NCBI GenBank assembly: GCA_009823505.1
Contig: VZQC01012381.1
Span: 324,989-388,988 of the forward strand
Origin: Rhizomys pruinosus
Lineage: Eukaryota > Chordata > Mammalia > Rodentia > Spalacidae
Direction: 5' to 3'
Length of the DNA stretch: 64,000 nt
Shown here: positions 34,079-46,367 of the stretch, piece after piece
Numbering within the stretch: position 1 is the stretch's first letter
How the letters are laid out: the number at the start of each line of letters is the position of its first letter
Position numbers and translations under genes: made by a program
The notes under the pieces: generated by a model
What the model was told of the DNA's origin: nothing
Seen by the model: only the letters and a program-made list of their open reading frames with translations
Databases searched by the model: none

Positions 34079-34819
34079 AATTGACTAATCTGTTTTGTAT
34101 CCAAGAGACTGAGATATTTTATATAGGACATTATCAAAAGACATGTAGACAGCCTTATTCTCGAGAATTTCTAAGGGCAGAAACTGCCACAAGAATCCCC
34201 ATTCCCACTGACAACACAGCCCTTGTCCAACTATAGCTTGGCAACTGCATCAACTTCTCCCTATATCAGTAGGAACAAGTGTCAACAATGATAATCCAGG
34301 TCCAAATTTCCTGATTTCCTAGTTTGATGAAAATTACTGGAACTATAATAATTTGCATTTCCAGAACTAATATATCGTGTGTTTCTAGATTCTTCTGCTC
34401 CCTGGTATTGTTGATCCCCAGTCAAGAACAATCAGAAGTAATGCTTATCAGTCATCTGATGTTCTTTTACTTACTGTTCCCTGTTTACTGCTAGCAATGG
34501 CCAATTTTGGGCTAAGAAAGTTTTTAGACCCTATCCCTCCATAGTTATCACAGTCTATAATTGGACAATGAGCTCCCTGGTGTCTCAAAATAGACATCTC
34601 CTGTCTACAGGTTTCTTCTTGGATCAAACCTGTTCTGTTCTGCAACTGTATGGTTGCTGGTCCTCTTGTATCTTTCCATTCTTGCTGAATTTTCATGACC
34701 CAATGCATTTCATTAGTGCCCCTTACAAGAATATGTGTAAGGGCTTATTTACAGGAGAATGGGCACCCTATCAGTTGGCTACACAACTGAAGGAAATATC
34801 TCTTCCTCTTATAACTATG
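34079..34819. other. Unique DNA, nothing recognised
   Basis: No gene or repeat family assigned. Antisense and sense open stretches around 34450-34840 look fortuitous. Confidence 0.35.
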
Positions 34820-35195
34820 GATGATGTGGTGGTTTGAATGAGAATGTCTCCCATAGGCTCCAAGTATTCAGACATTTTTTTTCCAGTGATGGTGTTGTTT
34901 GGGGAGATATTAGAAGGTGTGACCATGCTGGAGGAAGCACATCACTGGGGGCTGACTTAAAGAGTTCTTAAAGCCTTGCCAATATCCAGTAGCTCTGGCT
35001 GCTCCCTGTGCCTACTTGAAGATGTGAACCTCTGCTTTCTACTCCTGCTCCACCACTTCCTGCCACAATGCTTCCCCTCCATGATCAACTCTTAATCCCC
35101 CAGGAACTGTAAGCTCAAAGAAACTCTTCTTTTTATAAGTTTCTTTGGTCATGGTGGTTCTGTCTCTGCAACAGAAAAATGACTAATACAGATGG
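34820..35195 (+). mobile_element. MaLR-type solo LTR
   Basis: A complete LTR (34825-35190) related to the LTRs of the element at 30-32 kb but clearly older. Flanks GATGA (34820-34824) and GATGG (35191-35195) match at 4 of 5 bases. Left by recombination between the two LTRs. Confidence 0.82.
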
Positions 35196-35305
35196 GTGCA
35201 ATTGTCTGGATAATAAAGTTCTGTGGGTTCTTTAACTTTCCAGTTTGTAAGAAGAAGAAAAAAAGAGAAAAAAAAGTTCTGTGGGTTCAATAAGATTGTG
35301 GTTGG

Positions 35306-35336
35306 GGCTGGAAAGATGGCTGAACAGTTAAGAGTA
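35306..35336 (+). mobile_element. B2/tRNA-type SINE head, truncated
   Basis: Only the first ~30 bp (GGGGCTGGAAAGATGGCTGA onwards) remain; an oppositely oriented B1 follows. Confidence 0.6.
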
Positions 35337-35540
35337 TGTACTCTTTTTTTTTTTTTTTTTTTTTTTTGGTCTTTTTGAGACAGGGTTTCCCTTTAGCCCC
35401 AGCTGTCCTGGAACTCACTCTGTAGACAAGGCTGGCCTTGAACTCACAAAGATCCGCTTGCCTCTGCTTCTGCCTCTGCCTCCTGAGTGCTAGGATTAAA
35501 GGCGTGCGCCACCACTCCCAGCAAGATTATATACTCTTAT
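35335..35540 (-). mobile_element. B1 SINE
   Basis: Antisense B1 (about 35344-35523) with a 26-bp T tract and a local duplication of 'cctctgcttctg'. The flanks TATGTACTCT and TATATACTCT look like a slightly decayed target duplication. Confidence 0.85.
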
Positions 35541-36610
35541 ATTAATTACTTTTCTGTTGGTCTGATAAAAAATATCATGGCCAAAGACAACTTAAGGAAG
35601 AAATAGTTTATTTTGGCTTAAGGTTCCAGAGGGATAAAATCTCATTATGGCAGAGAGGCATAGCAGGAAGCAGCTGAAACGGAAGTATATCTTCAACAAC
35701 AGATAGCAAGCAGAATGAACTGGACATGGGGCAAAGCTATAAACTCTCAAAGCCTGCTCCCAATGGACACTTCCTCTAGCATGGTCACACCTCCCAACTT
35801 CTTAAAGTCTAATGATTTACCTCCAAACAGTACCACCAACTGGGGACCAATTGTTCAAAAATTTCAGCTTATGAGGAATGTTTCTCATTCAAACCACCAC
35901 ATTCTATTATCCCACTCCCATAGGCTCATGGCCATATCATCATGCAAAATTCATTTAATCCAGCTTTAAAATTCCTCAGTCTCAAAACTGTTCAAAAGTC
36001 CAAAGCCTCTTTTAAAACTTAAGGCAATCATTTAACTTTATTGCCCCGTAAAAATAAAGAAGCAAACTAAGTACTTCCAACATACAATGGAAGGCTATAC
36101 ATTCCCTTTCCAAAAGGGAGGAATGGGGATAGATTGAGAAAATATGGGACCAAAGCAAGACAGCATCCCAGCAAGGAAAACAATGATATCTGGGACTTGA
36201 ATTTCAATGGATTTAATAGCTCTTTCCTTTTAGCTTTCCTGCCTGCAACATACGACTGTCACTTGGGCTGGCTCGACTCCCTGTTTGCAACTGTTCTTGG
36301 CAGATATATCAAGGCTCTGGCAACTATAACATCTTGAGGTCTCCACCACAACCCAGGCTTTACTTTCACAGGTTCACACAATGGCCTTTCAGGGCCTTCA
36401 TACAGGGACTCCCCAGCCATATATTGCCTGGTCTCAGTGGCATTTTGAAACCATGAAGAAAGAATCCAGGAACACCTCACTTCTGCATCATTTATGTCTC
36501 TAAAGCTAGTATCACGTGGACAACACTGCCATGTTCCACTACAAACTTGGAATTCACCCTTGTTCCCTTGAATCACATTCACAGCAGCACTTGTATATTG
36601 TTATCTAGGA
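35537..36610 (-). mobile_element. MaLR-type element, 5'-truncated
   Basis: On the minus strand, internal sequence (36610-35902) runs into a 3' LTR (35901 to about 35537). The internal part retains GPERPLCEPVKVKPG, the counterpart of the frame in the 30-kb element. The 5' LTR and primer site are missing. Older than the 30-kb copy. Confidence 0.75.
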
Positions 36611-38134
36611 GCAGTACAAGTTAGTTAGATGTTTCTAATTCAAATGCTAACCAAGTACATAAACAACAATGGTATAACTAAGGCAATTCTCCCATTAAAA
36701 GTAGACAAGTGTTATTTAACCAATAGTATTTTGAAAACTAAGGCCAAAATAAGACATTTTGAGTTGATCCATGACATAAAACTCTTAAAGATATTACTAA
36801 TAATTAATCAAAATAATAAATATCTCCATAAAGCACAAGAATATAAGATTACTTTAAAGAGAAAACCCTTGCATCTTCTTAGAAATACTAAGTGCTAAAT
36901 TTGGTATTACCTAACTATTATACTTAGTCACTGCCTGTAAAATTTCCACTTCAGTTCTGTTTGTTCTGATTTCTCCTACAGACATGTGATAATCTTCCTT
37001 CTATATGTACCATAATAGATTTTCATTTCATGCTGCAATTCATCTATCATTTGTGTAAACTGGAATGAAATGTAGATCTTTATAAAGAAGATCTTAATCA
37101 TCTATTCATCACTTCTTGCCTATATTCAAAGAATGAATGCCTGAGTTAGAATATTTTCATTTTATTTTCCCTATTACAATTTTCAGAGCATATTATGAGA
37201 ATGACAAGTGTCATCTATTCATCATTCCTTGCATTTATTCCAAAGTGTGATTGCCCAAGAGTTGAAATGTTGTCATTTTATGCTACCATTTGTGATTATC
37301 TTGAATATTAAAATCTAGTGTTATCCCCCAAAAGTTTTATTTTGTTTTAGTGTACCTCAGATCTCTTCCAATCATAGTTGATTACTAATGATATATTCAG
37401 AATCTAAAATACTTACTCAATGATTACTATATCCCTCACAATGGTAAATTCTTAGGATTCGAGTTCTCATTTCAGTGTCACATAGTTTCTATATCCTTTT
37501 CTTCATCGAGTATAACTACATGAAAGAATTACTTTCCAATTAAATGTTCTAATTTTTTGTTTTAGAAAATTAAAATATGCTTTGTGTCTTGGAACAGAAA
37601 ATTTTATTTAAAAATAAATTAAATTGTGTATGTATGTGTCTTTGTCTATGTTCTTATTTCCCTACTTGAAAATGTCTTACATGATTTTTAAGATGACTTT
37701 CAAGTATAATACATAATATTCAGATGTAAAATACATTTAAATAAAACTAAATTTATAGCTTATTTTCAAAATGTTTCATGATATTTAAGGCTCCCATTTG
37801 TTTACATTTTTCAGGGAAAATATCCTTATTACAGTATCCTTCTTTAAATTTTAGACTCTTAAAACTCTATCAAATGGCTTTTCATAGTCTGTGCACTGTA
37901 TTTTTCTTTATTGCAACTTCCAGTCCATACTATGAGAATGGCAACTGCTGTTATTGTTTTTCAGTGCTTTCTGATTTTTCTTCTGTCTAGGTCATGTGTG
38001 AATCAAGGCAGAGTTTGTCATATATGTCTTCAAAAATGTTTCAGTCAATGGATGAAAATACTTCTGTATTATACCTTGTAGTACCTCACAAAGGAGAATA
38101 ACTGAATAACTACAAGCTGCTTAATAAGCCACCT
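36611..38134. other. Unique AT-rich DNA with a faint tandem repeat
   Basis: There is no gene. Two diverged units of about 113 bp start at 37098 and 37211. Confidence 0.4.
37098..37310. repeat. Diverged ~113-bp tandem repeat
   Basis: 'tcatctattcatca' recurs at 37098 and 37211. It is followed in both by 'cttgc', 'tattc', a 'tgcc(t/c)(g/a)ag' block and 'tttttcattttat'-like sequence. A partial third unit may lie upstream (about 37000-37090). Confidence 0.45.
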
Positions 38135-38526
38135 TTTTTGGTCTTTTTGAAGCAGGTTCTCCCTGTAGCCCGAGTTGTCCTGGAACTCAATATGTAGATG
38201 AGGCTGGCCTTGAACTCACAGAGATCCGCCTGCCTCTGCCTCCCAAGTGCTGGGATTATAGGCATGAGGTTTTTTTTTTTTAATTTTTTATTTTTTTCTG
38301 TATGTGTATCAATGTACTGTCTGCATGCAGGTCTGTGCACCCGTGTCGTGCAATGCCACGGAGGTCAGAAGAGGGTCTCGGATTCCCCTGGAGCTGGAGT
38401 TCTCCTGGAATTGGAGTTTCAGACGGCTTTCGGCTGCCATGTGAGTGCTGGGGATCAAACCCGGGTCTTCTGTAAGAGCAGTCGGCACTCTTAACCGCTA
38501 GGCCATCTCTCCAGCCCAGGCATGAG
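38135..38526 (-). mobile_element. B1 SINE containing a nested B2
   Basis: Antisense B1 (about 38135-38268) is interrupted near its 5' end by an antisense young B2 (38269-38517). AGGCATGAG at 38260-38268 and 38518-38526 is the B2 target duplication. The B2 is therefore the later event. Confidence 0.88.
38269..38517 (-). mobile_element. B2 SINE (nested)
   Basis: Young full-length B2 with the 17-bp duplication. Confidence 0.9.
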
Positions 38527-38529
38527 TTT

Positions 38530-39328
38530 TATAACAGTATTAGCACTCTTAAAAATTATAATCTTTATTTTAAATATTTGAGCTATTTTCTGTAAGACAG
38601 AGTGATAAAGTGTTTTGCATGCCCATAAATCTTGCCATGAAAGTAGAATGAGATTAATTGTTCTGTCCACAGAGTAGAGGGGCTAATTCATCATCAAAAA
38701 AATAATAAAATCAGTAGGTACTTATTTATGCAACTTCTTTTCTGTCTCTTTGGTTTTTGCCCTGCATTCTCCTTGAGTTATTCCCCATATTTGTTATTAT
38801 AAGTACAAAATGGAATAGAATATGTTGGAATACATATAAAACGGGGGGATATCATTCCGTTGAATTCTCACACAATCACATGACTACAATGTTTGTTAAT
38901 AAGAGAGAGGATTATGAGAAAGATGCTCCACAAATCACATTGGAATCAGTTTTTGGAGAATTCTATTCCTTTCTTTTCTACTCTTAGAAAAAAAAACAGG
39001 TTAAAATAGTAGTAATAATAATAAAGGTTTTTCACAAGTAACTTGAAATTAATGACTAAGAAATATGTTAAAATGTGGAGAAATTATATTACTAACCACC
39101 ACACAAAATATCTGTTGAATATCTATAGTAAGGAAGAGAATAGCAGTAAAACAGAAATGGCAGCCAGAATTAACACAGCTCATTATTATGAAGAGTAGTT
39201 ATACAAAGTTGAAGCAGTCTATAAATACTCCAAGGGAAATAAAAGGGCAAATATTAAATATGAACCTCAGAATATATAAGGGAGCCAAGAAAGAAGTGGT
39301 CTTTCTATCTAATAGTGTAGATGATCCA
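38530..39328. other. Unique AT-rich DNA, nothing recognised
   Basis: No feature seen. Confidence 0.4.
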
Positions 39329-39504
39329 CAAAATACAACTTTTTTGTCTTTTTGAGACAGTGTCTCCCTGTAGCCCCATCTGGCCTGGAACTCACTATGT
39401 AGACCAGGCTGGCCTTGAACTCACAGAGATCCGGCTGCCTCTGCCTCCTGAGTACTAGGATTAAAGGCATGCACCACCATGCCCAGTGCAAAATACAACT
39501 TTTT
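39329..39504 (-). mobile_element. B1 SINE with 15-bp target duplication
   Basis: B1 (39345-39488); CAAAATACAACTTTT at 39329-39343 (approximately) and 39489-39504. Confidence 0.92.
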
Positions 39505-40120
39505 AAGGGACAGCTATGATTCATCATCTCAATGAATCAAACATGCCCTAAACTAATTACCTTTCTACAAATATTCTGGTAAAGGTTCTTATATAACTTT
39601 GTTTGTATTAATTAATTTTTAAAGTTTCCAAGAAATCTTTTGTCAATTTGTCTTCCTTTTTCTTTCTGATTGTTGAAGTTACATATTCAATAAGTCACTG
39701 AAAAATAAAATTAGAAGGTACTTTGCAAAAATCAACTACTACTTGAGCCCATAGGTAAACTAAAAGCAGAACGAAAGTCTGACACTCTGCCTTCCTTTTT
39801 ATTTCTCCCTCATTTTGTCTGAAGGCACAGAGATAAATCATTGTCCTAAGCCTGTGACCACCTTGCATTCCTACATGTACAAAATCATGTTTGACAGACA
39901 CCCCTCAATCCCCATGAAGTGGGTAATTATCCGTGTAGTCAAGGATGTGCTCTAGAGCAGCTGTAATCAACTTGTAGGAACCAGATTGATTCCCTGAAGG
40001 GATAAGGACTTTTTCAAACCACTTTGCAGGACCAGAACAGAGACAATAACCGACTAGATCACACATTTATGAGGACTGGCAGATTGTACATACCTATTGC
40101 CTCTTACTCCAGTTCTTCCT
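39505..40120. other. Unique DNA, nothing recognised
   Basis: No feature seen. Confidence 0.35.
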
Positions 40121-40124
40121 CTAT

Positions 40125-40330
40125 TTAAACCTAGGAGACTGCTCAGTTTGAGATAGCATACTGTTGCTGCAGAGGACCCATGTTCAGCTCCCAGCATCCA
40201 CATTAGGCAGCTGAATTGTCCTGTAACTCCAGCTCTAGGGGCATCTGTTGCCTCTTGCCTCAATTGTAACTGCACTTACCTCCACTCAGATACATACAAA
40301 TACATATAATTAATGCTTAACTAGTGTAAA
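40125..40330 (+). mobile_element. Old B2-type SINE relic
   Basis: The block order 'ctgttgctgcagaggaccca', 'gttcagctcccagcatccac' and 'tgtaactccagctctagggg' is that of B2, heavily diverged. Confidence 0.6.
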
Positions 40331-40399
40331 AAAAACTAAGGAAATCATATTATTCTAAAAAATCTAATGAAATATTACACATACAATATCTCTACTTGA

Positions 40400-41745
40400 G
40401 TCCATATATATTGCTGAAGGCTACATAACAAGAAAGTGTCAGAGAGGAGAAACCTCCCTCTGAGCTGTGGCCAGAGTAGTCCAAGAGACTCCCCAAATTA
40501 CACAGACAATTGCCACAGCATTGATTGCCTCCCAGAACTTGATGGTAAAACTTTCTTGCTGAAGACAGGACATACTTCGGAGACCAGATTTGGAACAATG
40601 GAGCTAGAACTGACCTGGAAGCCACTTCCTCAGAAGGCTAGCTCTTGTAGCTTTGGAGAACACTATGGAAGTTGCCAAGGGACAATAGCAATTGCCAGTC
40701 CAATACCAGGTTTAAGACCAAATATCCACAGCAATGTCTAGCACAGCATCAGTGCAATAGTGGCATTTTTTTCTTGGGGGCAATCGATGGCTAATTCATT
40801 GGTCTTAAGCCCCACTCAATGGGAAGAAACTCATGTGTGGCATTGTAAACATAGCCAAATACACATGGCTGGAGAAGCCATAGATCTTAGAGAAATTTTG
40901 AAGGCTGTCATGTCCCTAGGCTAATGAAACCTCTTACTGAGTCCAAAATATGTATCTTTATATTTACAGACAACATTCCAGATACCGTTCATCAAAGAAG
41001 CTTCTTTTGCACCAGATGAAGACTATCTGTGGCACATACACAATGCAACCTCTACACCTGAGGCTCACACAACATAGAACAAGAGATAACGAGGACATGA
41101 ATGATTCTTAACTCTTATTAAGGAAGCTCCCCCATGCCACTGAGGGTCAGGAACTCAAAAGTTCCTAAATGGCCAAACTGTGGAGATTAGACATCTGCAG
41201 AGTGTGGGGCCATGTACAAATACCTTATATGCTTCACTCACCCAGGGCTTGGGGACCATTGCAGAACAGAGGTGCATAAAGATTATAAGAGCCAGGGAGG
41301 TGATGCATGACCATATGGAAATAGAATCCTATCAGCTCCTGAGACCCTGGTCATATGAATTCCTGGTCACAGCAATTGTGTCAGCATGCACAGACCCATG
41401 CAAACTCAAGCAGAGAAAAACACAGCACAGAACTGGGGAAATGGGCAGCAGACCCCAATCTTAGCTGAAGAAATATTGGGCATCTGATAACTGTTAGGAA
41501 GAGCTGGTCTTCTTAAAGTAAGGGACTCTGGATAAACTGAGTAGAGTTCAGTGGATGATCTTGCACTGAGGAACAGCCAGGAACACTAATTTGGCACAAC
41601 AGGCCATAACACAAATGAAAGAATGTATGAATTCCAGTGGGGGGCTGTGGGAGGGTGCCGGTGGGGAAGGTGATTAAGAATGAGATTTTATGTATGAAAT
41701 ACACAAAAATTCAATAAAATTATTTTAAAATAAAGCATAAAAGGA
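40400..41745 (+). mobile_element. Probable L1 3' UTR
   Basis: The 3' half (40950-41745) has the L1 3' UTR order: 'cccagggcttggggaccatt', 'aagattataagagccaggga', a G-rich tract (41638-41670) and a final AATAAA. The 5' half (40400-40950) is assigned by continuity only. An open stretch of 101 codons at 40436-40741 has no known domain. Confidence 0.5.
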
Positions 41746-41766
41746 ACTAGCATCTAAAAACAATAA

Positions 41767-41946
41767 AAATAAATCTTTAGCCAGGCGTGGTGGTGCACAC
41801 CTTTAATCCTAACACTTGGGAGGCAGAGGCAGGCGGATCTCTGTGAGTTCAAGGCCAGCCTGGTCTACAGAGTGAGTTCCAGGCCAGCTGGAGCTACAGG
41901 GAGACCTTGTCTCAAAAAGACCAAAAAATAAATAAATAAATCTTTA
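41767..41946 (+). mobile_element. B1 SINE with 13-bp target duplication
   Basis: B1 (41780-41933); AAATAAATCTTTA at 41767-41779 and 41934-41946. Confidence 0.92.
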
Positions 41947-41949
41947 AAA

Positions 41950-43071
41950 CTAAAGCCTCTGTTAGTATCTATGTGTAATACTTGGGGTCACTGCACCCCT
42001 TTATTTGTTCCTTTTCTCTTTTTTTCAAGTATAGACACAAATCTCTCTTTGCTTTTTACTATTTGTCTCTTTAATTGCATGTTAGGGATGGGTGACTGAG
42101 TCTAGATTGCTGAAGCTATGGTAACTCAGGCTTTTACCCTAAACAGTTTAGTAACATCATTAATTAAAATTTGTTTCCTTGATTTGGGAACTCCTTTATC
42201 CGTCCCTTTCTGCTACCATTCAACTCCGTGTTTTATCCTAGCTCCATGGAATTAATATAGTATGCTCCTGAAATATTTTCCTATCATTCCCCCTTCACAT
42301 CCATGTTATTTAATCTTCACATTCACATTTTGATTTTTCCTTGTCATGTCCAGCATAAAGATTTATTTTCTCTATTTTATCTTCATAGTCCTGTAGAATT
42401 TGGCTTCATGCTAGCTGTCTAGCCCTAACACCCAGCATTCATCAAATATAAGTTTGCAATTTTGTTAGGTTGTTTTACCAAATGTTGCACAGTCAATTCT
42501 ACTTTGCAATTTCTCCTTGCACTTTCTTCTCTGGGTGGAACATACCCATCTTTTTCTCTATATAAATATATCTCTTAATCCTAATCTTCCAAAACAGTCA
42601 TCTGGTGTCTTAAAATATAATTGTGAGATATTTACTATATAAATATCTATGTCCTCTCCAAAATTAAGATATGTCTCACATTTCACTTCTCATATCTTTC
42701 ATTTCACCTAAAGTCAGTACATTAACTTGAAATATAAAATGGGATTCCTACTTTAAATCTGCTACTACAAGTCCATCAGTTTATATTTGCCAATGTGTAA
42801 ATGTATTTTTAAATAGTAATTTGCTTTTTATATGTAGTTTGTGGTTAATCTGTTCACTAATCAGGAAAAAACAATTTGCTTTTTGCTTATTTGTTTCATT
42901 TGACATAGGGCCTTCGATGTAGCAAAACTTTCTTTGATCTCCAGCATCTGCCTTGGAAATGCTAAAACTACAGGGAGACATCACCATACCCACCTATAAT
43001 TTACCTTTTTAAAAATTGTAAAAAAAAAAAAAAAAAACCCTTACTTTTCAAAAGAAATGTACACATAAAAC
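41950..43071. other. Mostly unique DNA; possible ancient 7SL-type relic
   Basis: About 42900-43000 faintly resembles an antisense B1/Alu-like relic ('gacatagggccttcgatgta' to 'catcaccatacccacc'). Nothing else is recognised. A 17-A tract is at 43021-43037. Confidence 0.35.
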
Positions 43072-43347
43072 TTAGTCCAGTTTGGGGGCTGGAGAGATGG
43101 CTCAGTGGTTAAGAGCACTGACTGCTCTTGCAGAAGACTCGGGTTCAATTCTCAGCACCCACAGGGGAGCGAAGAACCATCTTAGGCCAGGCATGGTGGC
43201 ACATACCTTTAATCCCACCACTCAGGAGGCAGAGGCAGGCAGATCTCTGTAAGTTCAAGTACAGCCTGGTCTACATTGCGAGCTCCAGGCCAGCTGGGAC
43301 TAAAGGGACCTGTCTCAAAAAGACAAAAAAAAAATTTAGTCCAGTTT
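43072..43347 (+). mobile_element. Composite B2-head/B1 SINE
   Basis: A tRNA-like B2 head of about 95 bp (43085-43179) is fused at 'aagaaccatctt' to a complete B1 (about 43182-43330) with A-tail. One 12-bp direct repeat, TTAGTCCAGTTT, lies at 43072-43083 and 43336-43347 and encloses the whole unit, so both parts were inserted together. The same fusion point is present in the copy at 56947-57182. Confidence 0.82.
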
Positions 43348-43349
43348 TA

Positions 43350-43810
43350 CAATTAAGTTATGACATATTTCTTGAATGACCTGAATCTAAATCAAATCTT
43401 TATTATAAAATACTTAACTGGATATGTTTAACACTGAAGGTTATAAATAGCTCCAGAGAGTTAATCATTGTTTTATTTGGAACCAAGAATAGTCTAAATA
43501 TCCTACTAAAACTAAATCCTTCTCTTTTTGAAGCATTTCTTCCACAGTGAAAGATGGCCCCTATTGTCTATTAAGTTTCACTTCTGCTTCTTCAGAGTTT
43601 CAGTTAAGTAATATTATAATGAAAAAAGTCTCCAAGATTTCAAGATGACATTATTTTAACATGACAAATATGCTTAGCAGGGTCCTCTGGAATCAACCTC
43701 CCTATAAGACATTTTGTTGTTGTTTTAAATTGGCCAAATTGAACAAATCAAGACAGACTGACAAAATACAAAAGCCAGAGGAGATAAAACTAAATCCTAC
43801 TCATTGTTTT
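43350..43810. other. Unique DNA; possible distal ZXD 3' UTR
   Basis: No repeat is seen. TTTATT at 43399-43404 would be a poly(A) signal on the ZXD strand, but this is speculative. Confidence 0.25.
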
Positions 43811-44099
43811 AAAAGTGTCAAATTGGGGGCTAGAGAGATAGCCTGGCAGTTAAAAGCACCAACTGCTCTTGCAGAGGACCTGGGTTCGATCCCCAGCACC
43901 CACATGGCGGCTAAGAACTGTCTATAACTCCAATTCCAGGAGAACTCCAGTTCCAGGGGAATCCAAGACCCTCTTCTGACCTCCGCGGCATTGCACAACA
44001 CGGGTGCACAAACCTACATGCAGACAGTACATTCATACACATACAAAAATAAATAAAATTAAAATTTAAAAAAATTAAAAAAAATAAAAGTGTCAAATT
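43811..44099 (+). mobile_element. B2 SINE with 14-bp target duplication
   Basis: Full-length young B2 (43825-44085); AAAAGTGTCAAATT at 43811-43824 and 44086-44099. The internal 17-bp duplication is at 43926-43942 and 43943-43959. Confidence 0.93.
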
Positions 44100-46367
44100 T
44101 ATGACAAAAATATAGCCACTATGTTTATAGTCACATTTCTAACTGTAATTCCATATCTTTCCATCATCATGCTAGGAAAATGGTATACAGAGAAATCTTA
44201 AAGATAACTACCAGATTTTATATCTTTTAAGAAAATTTTCCTTTGGAGATTCCAGGGACTATAGGATAAGATTACTTTAGGATAGATTTAATGGGAAGAA
44301 ATATTAAAGAAACGAAATTCCAAAAAAAAGAAAAAAAAAAAAGAAACAAAGTGCCACTTTTAAATATCTTTGTGGTTAAAAGGTACTTAAGAACTGTGGG
44401 CTTACCTCAGACCTCTGCAGTCTTTCTAAAACATGAAGCATGCTTAAAAAATCTTTCCAAAATGCTTTTGATGCTTGTATACAATGAATTCTGAATATTT
44501 CTTTAAATTACAAATTTAATTAAGTACGCTTTTTGTCTTTTCACAGAATAGGTTCAATCAACTCAAAAATTACAAAGACAGTACATATGCATTTCAAAGT
44601 GACATCTTACATATTTTCAAGGAATTATAATTATCATTTTCCTCAAGTATCCTCATGCTAACAGTAGCAGATTTGACTGTTTCAAAACAACTGAATATGT
44701 ACTAGCAGAAAACACAGTGAACAAATTCAAAAAAGTGCTTGTCATCAAGCCTTATACAGAATATCCCCATTACAGTCTGACTCATGTAAATTCATCATCT
44801 CACAGGCTGCAGTAAATATTGAGATTAAAAAATGGACCATGTGGAAAAAACTGAAAAATGATCAGAAAAGAAACCTGTCTAAAACACAAAGAAGAGGCAT
44901 GGAAAGGACTGGTGTGCATTTGCAAAAGCCTACAGAGGAAGCAGAGCAGGCCAAAGGTAACAATTACAGACTTAGGTGGAACAAAGGAACTGCTTATGAA
45001 CAAAATTAGCATGGAATTCAGAATAGGAGAAAGGGAGAGGTAGAGATATTTCCTATTAGTTTTGAATGATACATATAGAGAAAATTAATATTTACTAAGT
45101 GAAATCCATTTGTAATTTGTCAGGACAGTTTCAATTATCAGTTGAAATTCAGGCTTGCTCTTCAAGATTGTGAGGAACAAATACACTAGGTATGACAGTT
45201 CTATACAAACTGTAAAATGTTACACTTGTGTTATGATTGATGGTATTTCTTCAAAATGTACAGCAAACCTCCCATTCAAAGGGGGGCAGGAATGAGGTCT
45301 CCAGGTCAGAGATTTTGAAGATTTCCTTCTGTTCCATTCCCAGACTTTATTACAACACTAGAGTACACAGTCAGGCAGAAGCTAACTTTGAACACAGGAA
45401 AGAAACTAGCAAACTGGAATAATGGAGGAACTAGGATCTAAGTTACATAAAACTATGTGGAAAAAATTCCTTCACAATTTGTACAAGGAATAAATTCCCT
45501 TATATTTTTCTTAATGCTCATATGCTTTAATTGCCTGCAAAACTATGATATAAAATTTTGCCAACTGCTCTACTTCGAGAATGGAATGACAGGTGCAAGA
45601 AAAGTAAAAAGAGATGCGCTGCGCCAAATATAAAACATGTATTTTTCTCATCAATAACAATTCCAAGCATAAGTAGGACGAATATGCACCAGAATGATGT
45701 ACATTTCTATAACATTTGTAAAGCTAGGAAAGTAAGGCAAGGCTAAGCAAGACTAAAAGAGTACTTTAAGGACACTTGTTCAATGCTAACAAATCAATAT
45801 TTTAGAATATATTTGTAATACATCAAAGCCCTGGCATTTTCACAACAAAAATAAAGCTTCTTATACAAAGAAAAGAAGACTGCTGAAAGACAAAACAACC
45901 AACTCAGGTTCAGCATTTTTGCATTCTACTGATATTATGGATAGATGAGAATGAGGTAAAAATGTCATTAAAAATTTAAACACCAGTTCCTATACCTCTC
46001 TGAAGATATAATGTTCAAAGAAATCAATCCATTACATTAGAAGCACATGCAAACACTGTAAAATACTCTCAAAAAATTCCCCAAAGGAGCACAAAATCAT
46101 AGAAATAGAGATGAAAAGACCATCTATTCAATCACCTACTTTTATAAATAAGGAATTAAGGCTCAGATAGGTTAAGAGACTTGTTCAGGGATACAGAACT
46201 TGTCAGTTCCAGACTCAAGATCAGAACCTAACTCTCTAAACTCAGAGTCCACAGACTTGTTCTTCTGCCAACCAGTAAGAAATAAGTGCATGTAAGCATT
46301 CGGTCCAGAATATCCTCAAATTTGGGTGTACTAATTAGTGAGCCACAGGGCAAAGGACAGAGTTGGT
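44100..46367 (-). other. Probable 3' UTR of the ZXD gene
   Basis: This 2.3-kb stretch directly downstream of the ZXD stop codon has no recognisable interspersed repeat, in contrast with almost every other 2-kb block of the window. As I recall, mammalian ZXD transcripts have long 3' UTRs. On the gene strand an AATAAA is at 45351-45346, and others lie beyond 44 kb. The true cleavage site cannot be chosen from sequence alone. Confidence 0.45.
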
